Shown piece after piece: positions 12,495 to 22,600 of a stretch of 64,000 bases of DNA (positions are counted from its first letter, which is position 1; each line of letters opens with the position of its first letter). The DNA is from Prorocentrum cordatum. Taxonomy: Eukaryota > Sar > Dinophyceae > Prorocentrales > Prorocentraceae. Where the stretch lies: the NCBI GenBank assembly GCA_963575745.1, contig CAUYUJ010022404.1, positions 52,501 to 116,500 on the forward strand. The letters are read 5' to 3'. A model generated the notes under the pieces. It had not been told where the DNA came from, searched no databases, and saw only the letters and a program-made list of their open reading frames with translations. Both the position numbers and the translations under genes were made by a program.

Positions 12495-12600
12495 TACGGG
12501 GGGGGAGGAGAAGGAGGAGGAGGAGGAGGAGGAGGAGGAGGAGGACGACGAGGAGGAGGGGCAGGAGTAGGAGGAGGATGGGGAGGAAGAGGTCGAGGTC
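12495..12600 (+). repeat. (GGA)n microsatellite
   Basis: GGA trinucleotides with GACGAC interruptions, directly upstream of a TTGGG array. Confidence 0.9.
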
Positions 12601-13090
12601 AGGTTGGGGCCTCTGGTGGGGCCTCTGGTGGGCAGTTTGGGGGCGTTTTGGGAGACTCTTAGGGGGGCTCTTGGGAGCCTCTTGGGGGCCTCCAGGGGCT
12701 TGCTAGGGGCTTCTTGGGGGCGTCTTGGAGGCTGCTTGGGGCCCGAGATCTTCTCGAGGGCGAGGGCTCGAGATGTCCGTTCGGGTCGCCCGTCTGGGCA
12801 CCTGCTTGGAGCCGTCTTGGGTGCCTCTTGGCCTGTTTAGGAGGCGTCTCTGGCCGTCTTGGGGCCCTCTTGGGCCATTTCGTGAACCTCTTGGAAGACG
12901 TTCGGCCCTCTGGGGGCGATCTTGGGGGCCTCTTGGGCCGTCTTGGAGCGTCGGGAAGCGGAATTGGCGAGAACGCCAAAGTCTTTCAAAATTTTGAGGG
13001 AACTTTATGAGTTTTGCCCCTTGAGGCCTCTTCGGGCACTCTTGGCCCGTGCTGGGGCTTTTTTGGGACCCAGGACTCCCCCTCGGGAAC
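12600..13090 (+). repeat. TTGGG-rich array, copy 4, with AT-rich core
   Basis: About 490 nt of 10-15-nt TTGGGGGCCTC/TTGGGCCGTC units. The AT-richer core at about 12945-13018 (TCGGGAAGCGGAATTGGCG and an AAAATTTTGAGGG segment) splits the array, as in copies near 19200 and 60300. Confidence 0.85.
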
Positions 13091-13820
13091 CCCATCCCCG
13101 ACGGGGGAGGGATCCAATGGACGGGGCTCCCCTTCGACTCAATTACGACCTTGCTTAATTTCGCTCTGGCTGCCGCGCTTGAGGAGGAGGACCCAGGGAA
13201 AGGGGACCGGCGACGGGCCCAGGGAAATAGGGGGCCGTGGGGAAAGGGGACGATAGAGACGACGACTAACGAATGACGGAGACGACGACTAGAACAGACG
13301 AGCCCCTGACGCGCCGACAGGCTCGGCGGATCTCAGTGTGCGCTGAGAAGTGTTTTCCCCCTCGCCCTCTTGCCTTCTCTCTTGTTGACTGGGCCGAGTC
13401 TGAAGGCCCACCGCCTTCTCCCCTCCCCCCGCCCTCCTGCCCCTCCTCCCCTGCTCTCCCCCTCCTCGCCCCCCTGTCCTCAGCCCCGGTGCGCCTCTCC
13501 CCTGACCCTCGTCCCTGCCCTCGGGCCACGCAGCAAAGTGCGCGCCCTGCCTTCACGAGGGCGAAGGCTGCGGCAGAGCGGGAGGGGGACCTGGCAGGCC
13601 GTGCCGGCCGGCGACGGCCGGCCCTCCTCCAGCCATTTTGGCTGCAGCTGCTCCCTCCTCCCCGCCCCCCTGCCCCTCCTCCCTCCCCCTCCCTCCCCGC
13701 GGCCCTCCGCCGCCCCTCCGGCGCCCCCTCTCCGTCGCCTCCGCCCTCCTCCCGCGTCCTGCGGCCTCCTCCCCCCGCCTCCTCCCCGTCCTCCCCCCCG
13801 CCCTCCGCCGCGTCGGGCCG
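13091..13820. other. GC-rich leader of the channel gene
   Basis: Presumed promoter and 5' untranslated region of the + strand channel gene. It contains CCT/CCG-rich low complexity (13420-13800) and the palindrome AGCCATTTTGGCT. No TATA-like or other promoter motif can be named with confidence. Confidence 0.4.
13632..13644 (+). other. Match to the core of the dinoflagellate spliced leader
   Basis: AGCCATTTTGGCT equals 13 central bases of the 22-nt dinoflagellate spliced leader, as I know it from the literature. The bases before it (CCTCC) and after it (GCAG) do not continue the leader. The core is itself palindromic, so chance is possible. It lies 177 nt upstream of the proposed channel start codon. 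Confidence 0.3.
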
Positions 13821-15565
13821 ATGCTGGCCGCCTCGACGGCGCGCCCCGACGGCGTGCCGCCGCGGCTCGCCGGCTTCCGGGGCGGGGCCGAGCACTTCCA
13901 GGAGGTGCTGAGCCGCAACCGCGGCGTGCTCCTGCTCGGGGACGCGAGGCCCAAGTCCGAGGCGCAGCGCAGCCGCGGCGCCGTGAGGCTCCAGGAGGAG
14001 GCCTTCCGCCACCCGCACGAGGTGCAGGAGCCGGAGGAGGAGCGGGCCGAGAGGCCCGGGAAGCAGGCGGCGTCGACCTTCGTGCCGTCCTCCGTGGCGA
14101 GGGGGGGCAAGAGGGACCTCGAGCCCGTAGCTGCCAGCAAACCCACCACGAGACAGCGGCACGGCTCCGTCAGCTCCATGGGGTCTGGCGTGAGCGCGGG
14201 CTCTGCGTGGAGGAAGGAGCGTGTCGCCAGGGCCACCGCCGCCGAGGACACGACGGCCCTCGTCGACAGCCCAGGATTCGTGAAGTTCTTTGCCGCGTGC
14301 GTGCTGGTCAACATCTGCACGATCGGGGTCGCGACCGACTACGACCAGCTTGCTCCCCAGGTTTTTGAGGTCACGAACACCGCATTCCTGCTGGTCTACT
14401 TCACGGAGAGCTTCCTCAGGCTCATGACCTTCGGGGTCAGAGGGCTGCACGACCGACTGACCGTGATGGACCTGCTCCTCAACATGGCCGCCTTCGCGGA
14501 GACGATCCTCTCCGCCGAGCAGGCGTACGCGAGGGCGCTGCCAGCTCTGCGGCTGCTCCGCGTGGGCAGGTACATGCGCAGCTCGCCCTTCTTCGCGGAG
14601 CAGAAGGATCAGGAGGGAACAAACACACAGACACAATTAATCGTCGATTCCCAGATAATATGGAAAAAAATGGGAAGTGGGGGGGAAGTGTGTATTTATT
14701 TGTGTGTCCTGGGGCCCCTCCAAAGGAGCTGTGGCTCATGTCCGCCGCCATAGGAAACGCGATGTACTCGCTGGTATGGGTCGCGATGATTCTCGGGCTG
14801 TTCGTCCTCTCCTTCGCGGTGTTGGCGCAGGACATCGTTGGCGAGTCCGCGGTGTGGATTGGCAGGAACGACCCCTTGGCGGAGGGTGTGGAGGCATTCG
14901 AATCTTTCGATAACCATGAGTATTTTGGTAGCGTCTCGAGGAGCATGTTGTCCCTGATCCAGATCGTGACGCTGTCCGAGTGGGCGGACCACATCGCCCG
15001 CCAGGTCACGCTGGTCTACCCCACCGCTTTCTTCTTCTTTGCGTGCTTCATCTTCGCGACTGCCTACGGCCTGGTGATGTGCGTCGTGTCTAACGTAGTC
15101 CTGAGTTCCATGACCTCCTCCAAGTCGCTTGACAGCGCAAGAAAGCAACTTGAGATGCAGCACCGTAAGGAGGTGGCGGCGGAGGCAATGGAGATATTCG
15201 CCTTCGGAGACGCTGACGGCGACGGGAAGCTGACGCTCGAAGAGCTGGAGGAGGAAATGCAGAAGCCAGCGCTGCCTAGAATCTTGGAGTCTCTGGACGT
15301 CCCAGTGCTTGACGCCGAGAACCTGATCTTGATGTTCGACCTCACTGGCGATGGGACGATCGACTACGAGGAGCTGGTGCGCGGCTGTGCCGGCATGAAC
15401 GAGGACATTACACCTCAGGACTACACAAAGCTGAACCTGCGCGCCTGGTCTATGGTCCAGAGGGCTAAGAGACTGGAGGCCCGCATTAACGACCTTCTTG
15501 GAGGAACAGACGACAGCATACATAAACACACACACACACACACTTTTTCCTTCGCAGCGCGGTAG
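13821..15565 (+). CDS. Single-domain voltage-gated cation channel with EF-hands
   Basis: Two exons, 13821-14612 and 14726-15565, give about 543 residues. The first ATG in frame after the Pro-rich leader is at 13821; the true start is uncertain. After an N-terminal tail of about 145 residues come S1 (FFAACVLVNICTIGVATDY), S2 (FLLVYFTESFLRLMTFG), S3 (TVMDLLLNMAAFAETIL) and S4 (LRLLRVGRYMRS), with Arg at every third position. Exon 2 opens in the S4-S5 linker, then gives S5, a pore helix with the filter-like string QIVTLSEWADH, S6, and two canonical EF-hand loops (DADGDGKLTLEE and DLTGDGTIDYEE). One 6-TM domain with a C-terminal EF-hand pair is the layout of protist single-domain channels such as the EukCat type. 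The likely role is a plasma-membrane Na+/Ca2+ channel tuned by calcium. The C-terminus runs into a CA repeat (residues HKHTHTHTF), so the real 3' end may be spliced elsewhere. No frameshift is seen inside the domains. Confidence 0.87.
14613..14725 (+). mobile_element. Introner copy 1, intron of the channel gene
   Basis: A 113-nt segment interrupts the channel between S4 and the S4-S5 linker. Its removal (CAG|GAGGGAAC ... CCAAAG|GAG) restores the frame, phase 0; keeping it shifts the frame and ends translation at 14753. It starts GAGGGAACAAACACACAGAC and ends with TGTGTGTCCTGGGGCCCC. The donor would be GA rather than GT, a non-canonical type reported in dinoflagellates. AGGAG occurs at both edges (14611-14615 and 14724-14728), consistent with a target-site duplication. 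It lacks about 55 internal nucleotides present in copies 2 and 3. Confidence 0.88.
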
Positions 15566-15771
15566 CGGCAATCCGCTCGCGCGCCCAGGCAACCCTGGCT
15601 GTGGTATTGCGAATTGTCCCGCATGCAGGGGGGGGGGACAGAAGAGAGGCTGCCGCACAGGCAGGAGGCGAGACAAGAGAGCGCACACTCGCGGCGTGGC
15701 CGCTGGGGGGCACGCGGGGCGGCCGACATACACATCACACACAAACGCACATTCACACACAGTCACACACA

Positions 15772-15811
<40 letters not shown>

Positions 15812-16506
15812 GTTACGCACGCACGCACGCACGCACACATGCACACACACGCACACACAGACACACACAGACACACACAGACACACAGACACACAGACAC
15901 ACACGGACACACACATCCACACACACACACACGCACACACGCACGCACGCACGCACGCACACACAAACGCAGGCACGAACTCACGCACACATGCACGCAC
16001 GCACACACACACACACCCGCACACGCACACACGCATGCACACCCACACCCACACCCACACCCACACCCACACCGACACCCGCACCCACACTCACACGCAC
16101 ACGCACACGCACACGCACACGCACACGCACAGGCACAGGCACACGCACACGCACACGCACACGCACACGCACACGAACACGCACACGCACCCGCACACGC
16201 ACGCGCACACGCACGGGCACGCGCACGCGCACACGTACACGCACACGCACACGCGCACGCACACGCGCACACACACAAACACACACGAACACACACACAC
16301 ACACGCCAACACACAAACACACAAACACACAACCACACAAGCAACCACCACCCACAACACACAGAAACATACACACAACACACAACGGACAACCGACACA
16401 AAAACACAACACAACACAGCACAGCACAGCACAACACAACACACCACACCACACCACTGCACAGACCACCACCACACACACACACACGCACGTACGCACG
16501 GATGCA

Positions 16507-16538
<32 letters not shown>

Positions 16539-17140
16539 CTACGCACCACACACCGCACACCACACACCACACACCACACACCACACAAACCACACCACAC
16601 ACCACACACCACACAACACACAAAACACAACATACACAACACACAAAACACAACACAGCACGAACCACACAAACCACAGCACACACAACACACAACACAC
16701 AACACACAACACACAACTCACAGCACACAGCACATAACACAAAACACACATCACAGAACGCACAACACACAACACACAGCACACATCACACAACACACAA
16801 CACAACACACAAACACACATCATACAACACACACCACACACCACACACCACACACACAACACGCACACACGCACACACGTATACACGAACACACGCACAC
16901 ACGCACACACGCACGCACACACACGCACGCACGCACGCGCACGCACACACACAACCAACAGACAACACACAACACACAACACAAACCACACACACAAACA
17001 CACAAACACCCAAACACACGAACACACACAAGCACACGAGCACACAAGCACACACACATACACATACACACATACACGCACTCTCACGCCCACGCACACG
17101 CCCAGGCCCACGCCCACGCACACGCACACACGCACGCACT
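15520..17140 (+). repeat. (CA)n/(CACG)n mega-microsatellite
   Basis: About 1.6 kb of CA dinucleotides with CACG, CACAC-C and AACAC variants forming sub-blocks (for example CACGCACG at 15770-15835 and CACCCA at 16035-16090). Both strands remain open over long stretches for compositional reasons. It begins inside the last codons of the channel frame. Confidence 0.95.
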
Positions 17141-17520
17141 TCCTGGGCTTCGCGTGGATTTCTCGTGGGTCGGCGACGGGCCCCCCCGCCCACGCACCCC
17201 TTCCTTGGCAGGCGCAGCGCGCCGGAGGCGCCGAGGGGCGCTGCCGCGGGTGGCGGCGTTGGGGGGCCCCGCGCCGCCCTTGGCGAGAGCCCGTGCCGAC
17301 CTGCGAGGGCGCACGTCTTCGGGGGCGGCAACGAGGGGGGTGATGACTAGGGGGGGGTGGATATCGCGGCGTGGGCCATGGTATTTCCCCAGATTTTTTC
17401 ATGGCGCCTCTTCTGATCTCATTGCGTCCCGGGCCCCCCCCGCTGGGCCGCGCACGTGCCGCCGGTCATGATCTGCACCCCCCCTCTTGGACACCCCCCT
17501 CTTGGCCGCTCCCGACGTCT
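17141..17520. other. Unassigned GC-rich DNA
   Basis: No domain seen. It may be intron or intergenic sequence downstream of the channel. Confidence 0.35.
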
Positions 17521-17526
17521 TTGCAG

Positions 17527-17659
17527 TCTTCTGTTCCTCCTTACTTCTGGCGACGATGGGCTATGCGACCCGGATGATCGAGGTCGCCCTGCTCGCCCTC
17601 CAGAACTACGAGGCCACCCGCACGCGGAGCCTGCTGAAGAAGGACGCCATAGATCCCCC
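17527..17659 (+). CDS. Possible isolated exon, unknown protein
   Basis: A + frame after a plausible acceptor (TTTGCAG at 17520-17526) reads as a hydrophobic stretch (FCSSLLLATMGYATRMIEV) followed by a polar helix (LQNYEATRTRSLLKKDAID). It then turns into low-complexity Pro/Glu/Arg sequence. It might be a later exon of the upstream channel or of another gene; nothing ties it to a family. Its boundary on the 3' side is guessed. Confidence is low because flanking DNA is GC-rich and open in several frames. Confidence 0.2.
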
Positions 17660-17869
17660 GGGGCTCCGCCTGCACCGCCACCCCTCCCCGCGAGGACAGC
17701 AGGCGGAGGGGCAGGATGCGGAGGAGGGGCGGGGGGAGAGCCCCCCGCCAGCGGAGCGCCGGCGCTGGCCCGAGAGAGAGGGAGAGAGAACAAAGGAGGG
17801 GGAGGAGGAGGGCCCCGAACACGTGCACGTAGTGCTGGGTGATCATGGTGGTGGGTGCGGGGGTCTTTC

Positions 17870-18004
17870 CTCCTACCTCCTCCTCCTCCTCCTCCTCCTC
17901 CTCCTCCTCCTCCTGCCTCCTCCTGCCTCCTCCTGCCTCCTCCTCCTCCTCCTCCTCCTCCTCCTCCTCCTCCTCCTCCTCCTCCTCCTCCTCCTCCTCT
18001 CTCT
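17870..18004 (-). repeat. (CTC)n microsatellite
   Basis: CTC/CCT trinucleotides with three CTGCCTC interruptions near 17915-17940. It is a rare pyrimidine-strand case; most trinucleotide runs in the window show GGA or GAT on the + strand. Confidence 0.95.
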
Positions 18005-18369
18005 TTCTTCACCCTCAACCCTCAACCTTCGCCCTCGCCCTCGTTCTCGTCCCAACCGGCACCCTCGCCCTCACGCCGCTCTCGCGCTCGCCCTCTCCTC
18101 CCATTCTGCTCGTGGCGCTGGCGTCTTGGGTGGAGGTGGGCGTGCTGGCGCTCGCCCAGGGCGGCCACTCGGCGGGCCGCGGCGGAGCTGCTGCGGGCGG
18201 TCCCGAAGATCAGGCAGGAGGGCGATCACCAGGAGGTGCCGGGGGGTCGCTCGGTCGGCAGCGGCTGCGGCCGGCCTCCCGCCCCTCTGCCCTGCCATGT
18301 GGTGCCCGTGGCCTGCTGCCCGTGATTGTGCTGGCATTCCGGCCAGTGCCGCCGAGCTGGGGCGCTCCA

Positions 18370-18370
<1 letters not shown>
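18005..18370. other. Unassigned GC-rich DNA
   Basis: No family recognised. One + frame at about 18110-18260 has a helical look (RAAAELLRAVPKIRQEGDHQ) but no supporting context. Confidence 0.35.
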
Positions 18371-18372
<2 letters not shown>

Positions 18373-18405
<33 letters not shown>

Positions 18406-18549
18406 GGTGGTGATGATGATGATGATGGTGATGATGGTGGTGGTGATGATGATGACGATGGTGATGGTGATTGTGGTGTTGATGGTGATGGTGATGGTGA
18501 TGGTGATGGCGATGGTGATGGTGATGGTGATGATGATGGTGATGATGAC

Positions 18550-18616
<67 letters not shown>
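18373..18616 (+). repeat. (GAT)n/(GGT)n microsatellite
   Basis: GAT and GGT trinucleotides, ending in about 75 nt of pure GAT. It directly precedes a TTGGG array. Confidence 0.95.
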
Positions 18617-18639
18617 TTTATCATGGGAATGGCCATGGG

Positions 18640-19330
18640 GCCATCTTGGGCGTCTTGGACCGTTCGTTCGGTGATTCGGGGCTTTCTTGGGCCGTCTTGA
18701 GGGCCTCTTGGGGCCCTGTTGGCCAGTCTTGGGCCTCTCTCGGGGTCGAAAAAGTCATGCGGGAACATTCTGGGGGCCCCAGAGGGCGCGCGGGGAGCCC
18801 CAAGAGATTTGAGAGCTTGGGGTCTGGGCTCATTAAGAATCCTCAGGCTTGAGGACTGAGCCTCAGGGGATTGAGCAAGGGACCTGGAGAAGCCTCTTGG
18901 GGGTCGTTTTGGGGCCCCTTTCGGGCCTGTTGGCGGCCTTCTGGGGCCTCCTGGGGGCTTCTTGGGGGCCTGTTGGGGCCTTGTGGAGGCTTGTTGGAGC
19001 CTCTCGAGAACCTCGTGAAGGGAAAGGCTTGGATTTTCGGTCCAGGCTTCCCCTCTTGGGCCTCTCCTGGGGTCGTCTTGGAGCCCTCTTGGGCCGGCTT
19101 CGGCGCTTCTTGGGCCGTCTTGGCGCCCTCTTGGGCCGTTTTGGGTCGTCTTGGGAGCCTCTTGAGCCGTCTTGACGCGGTCTCGGGGGTCTCTGCGACC
19201 GTCGGCAACGTCGTGAGGGCCGAATTGTCGTATAAGGTAAAATGTACGTTTGCCCATAGGGATCGGACGATTTGGACCTCGTGGGTCTCTTCGCAGGTGG
19301 TTGGATACCTATTGGCGAGTCTTGGAGGCG
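18640..19330 (+). repeat. TTGGG-rich array, copy 5, with two conserved cores
   Basis: Two TTGGG blocks separated by AT-richer cores. Core 1 (about 19020-19060) contains GGATTTTCGGTCCAGGCTTC. Core 2 (about 19195-19290) contains AAAATGTACGTTTGCCCAT and GGACGATTTGGACCTC. Both have recognisable relatives in the array at 59991-60520, with similar spacing between them. Confidence 0.85.
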
Positions 19331-19344
19331 TTTGCAAGCACGAC

Positions 19345-19700
19345 ATGCGTCGGGAATGGCGTTTAGAATGGCGTCGGCCCCCTCGTAGTCAGAGCGTCGG
19401 AACGGCGTCGGGAATGGTGTGGGCCCCTCCGCCCCCCGAGCATTCAACGCGTCGGAAATGGCGTCGGGAATGGCGTCCCCCCCTCCTCCTTAATGGTGTG
19501 GGTTCCCCTGCCCCCGAGCACCCACTGCGTCGGGAATGGCGTCGGGAATGGCGCCCCCCCCCCTCCCCGAGCCTCCGCCTCCGCCTCCGCCTCCGCCTCC
19601 GCCTCCGCCTCCTCCTCCTCCTCCTCCTCCTCCTGAATGCTGTGGGCCCGTTGCCCGCGAGCACTACCTGCGTCGGGAGTGGCGTCCCTCCTCCCTGCAG
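19345..19700 (+). repeat. About 79-nt tandem repeat with (CTCCGC)n expansion
   Basis: Four to five degenerate units containing GCGTCGGGAATGGCG and GGTGTGGGCCCC. The last unit carries an internal run of CTCCGC then CTC (19575-19635). Confidence 0.8.
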
Positions 19701-20020
19701 AGCGGAGCTTGAGCGAGCTCCAGTCCACGCTCTCAGAAACTCACACGCCGGATCGGCGGATTTTCCGGCCCGAGCCCGAGCCTCCACGCATGCCGCCTTC
19801 AGACCAGGAGCATGGTCGGAAGCGCGGCGCAGCGACTGATATCCAGCTGCCTGCGGCAAGTCCCGCCCCCGTGCCATCCCAGCATTCCGGGCGGCGACTG
19901 TTCGAGGGGGCACGGGAGGCCAGCATGTGTGACATCTCGTGTGTCCAGGCTCCAGAGAGCCGTGATGAGAATGGTGAGGATTGTGAGGATGATGGAGATG
20001 ATGACGGTGATAATGATCGA
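19701..20020. other. No feature recognised
   Basis: Short stretch between satellites with no repeat and no convincing frame. Confidence 0.4.
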
Positions 20021-20043
20021 TGATGTTGTTGCTGCTGGTGGTG

Positions 20044-20075
<32 letters not shown>

Positions 20076-21975
20076 GATGTTGACGACGACGATGAAGTTC
20101 CTTTGTGAAGATGATGGCGAACAGTGATGATGGCGGTGGTAATGTTGGTGATGATGCTGTTGATGAAGATGATGAGCACGACGGGTGATGATGATGTTTA
20201 TGCTGATACTGATGCTGATGCTGATGGTGTTGATGATGATTAATATGGTTGTGAATGGATGATGGCGATGATGCTGATGATGATGATGATGTTGATGATG
20301 ATGATGATGCTGGTGTGGTTGTTGGTGGCTGTGATGATGTTTGTGATGCTCATGATGATGCTGATGACGACGATGCTGCTCATGATGACTTACAGGACGA
20401 TGATGGTGATTTTGAGGATGGACATGATGATGAACATAAGGGTGATGATGATACTTATGCTGATGCTGATAATGGTGTTGGTGGTGCTGACGACGACGAC
20501 GCTGATGATGTTGCTGCTGATGCTGATTATGATGGGATAGTGCTGGCGATTAGAATGATGATCAACTCATTCTTCTTATGATGGTGACGACGATGCTGAT
20601 TGTGATGAGGCCGCTGTTGATGAGAATGACGCTCACGATTATGCTGCTGCTTATGTGCCTTGGTTCTGAGGATGATGACGACGATGATGATGCTCTTGCT
20701 CATGGTAATGATGACGATGCTGATGCTGATGCTGATGCTGATGCTGATGATGATGATGAAGATGCCGATGCTGCTGACGATGGCTGATGCTGGTTTTGAC
20801 GATACTGTCGAGGTGGATGTTGATGATGATGACGATGATGATGCTGATGATGCTGATGATGACGATACTGATGTTGATGATGCTGATGCTGATGATGATG
20901 ATGATGATGATGATGATGCCGATGGCGACGACCATGATGATGCTGATGATGCTGATGATGATGAGGATGCTGATGCTGATGCAGGTTTGAATGATGATTA
21001 CGATAATGCCGATGCTGATGCTGATGCTGATGATGACGATGATGATGACAATGACGATGATGCTGCTGATGATGCTGATGATGGTGGTACTGATTGTTGT
21101 GATGATGCTGATGATGATGATGATGGTGATGATGAGGATGAGGATGAGGATGGGGATGAGGATGAGGATGGTGGTGGTGGTGGTGGTTGTGGTGATGATG
21201 ATAAGGATGATGAGGATGAAGATGAGGATGAGGTTTAGGATTATGATGAGGATGAGGACGATGATGCTGATGATGATGGAAATGATGAGGATGAGGATGA
21301 GGATGAGGATGAGGATGATGAGGAGGAGGAGAATGATGATGACGATGATGATGATGATGATGATGGTGATGGTGATGACGATGGTGATGGGGATGATGAT
21401 GACGATGATGATGATGACGATGGACATGGTCACGATGATGATGATGGTTATGATGATGATGGTGATGATGGTGATGATGATGATGATGCTGGTGACGATG
21501 ATGATGACGATGCTGATGGTGGTTGTAGTGGGGTGATCATGCTGACGATGGTGATGATGCTGCTGCTGCTGATGATGATGACTTCGAAGATGACGATGAT
21601 GATGGTGATGCTGCTGCTGATGATGATGATGATGGTGATGCTGATGATGCTGATGATGATGCGGCCGATGGTGATGATGATGCTTCTGATGCTGATGGTG
21701 GTGATACTGATGATGCTGATGATAATGAGGATGACTGTCATGATGATGGAGATGATGGAGATGATGGAGATGATGCTGCTGATGATGATGATGTGGTGGT
21801 GGTGGCTAGGATGATGATGATGCTGAGTATGATGGTAATGATGATGATGCTGATGATGTTGATGATGATGTTGTCGGTGGTGGTGATGATGATGGTGATG
21901 ATGGTGATGATGGTGATGATGTTGATGGTTGTGATCATGGTGATGATGATGCTGCTGATGATGATGATGATATTG
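20020..21975 (+). repeat. Degenerate (GAT)n mega-microsatellite
   Basis: Almost 2 kb of GAT trinucleotides with GCT, GGT, GAC and GAG variants, including a GAGGAT block near 21140-21310. All long frames here are repeat artefacts. Confidence 0.95.
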
Positions 21976-22074
21976 ATATTATTGAATTCTCACTACTGGA
22001 TAATAATTATTATTGATCTCCCCCTTCGAGGCACATTGTATTTTTTGATTGAAGTGTCCCTCCCGGTGCTCGCA

Positions 22075-22345
22075 CTCCGTCTTTTACAAGGAAAAGTCTT
22101 TCTCAAACTGTGCCCCTGGCCTCGGTTTATAACAACAGCGGCTCCCGCTTGATATTTCCTCGAAATTTACTCAGGTCCCCCGCTCCCGCTTGATCTCTTC
22201 GCACTTTACTCAAGAATCGCGCTCCCGCCTGAGACTTCCTCGCAATCTGCTCAGGCGCCGCGCTCTTGCCATTCAAGATTCGCGCGTTCGCTGCGGACTT
22301 CTTCAAATTTACTTAGGTATCGCTCTCTCGCTGGAAACTTCCTGG
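22075..22345 (-). repeat. About 50-nt repeat related to the 53765-55340 satellite
   Basis: Five to six degenerate units with GCTCCCGCTTGAT(A/C)T, TTCCTCG and TTACTCAGG. The reverse complement of 22217-22240 (GCTCCCGCCTGAGACTTCCT and onward) matches the GAGGAAGTCTCAGGCGGG word of the satellite at 53765-55340. Confidence 0.75.
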
Positions 22346-22600
22346 CTAATAACGCAGAACTCACGAAGAGATATATACCCACCAAATGTGGTATGATCGA
22401 AGACGAGGAGGGCTGGTTTCGAGAATTCGGGACATGCGCACTGAATGACACTCGAGCAGATACGAGCGAACAGTCTTAACATAATTGTTGTTGTTGACGT
22501 TGTTTTTGTTGTTGACGAAACCACTCGCTGGCGCCCGCCCCCTCCCCCCCCCAGCGCAACGCAAAGCAATGAAACGCACCCTACCACACGCCCTGAGGCC
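22346..22600. other. No gene recognised
   Basis: Balanced composition, with a small GTTGTTGTT tract near 22485-22515 and no domain. Confidence 0.4.

Noticed and set aside
15498-17471. A 650-codon His/Thr-rich frame
   Set aside because: It is the translation of CA dinucleotide repeats; three overlapping frames are equally open.
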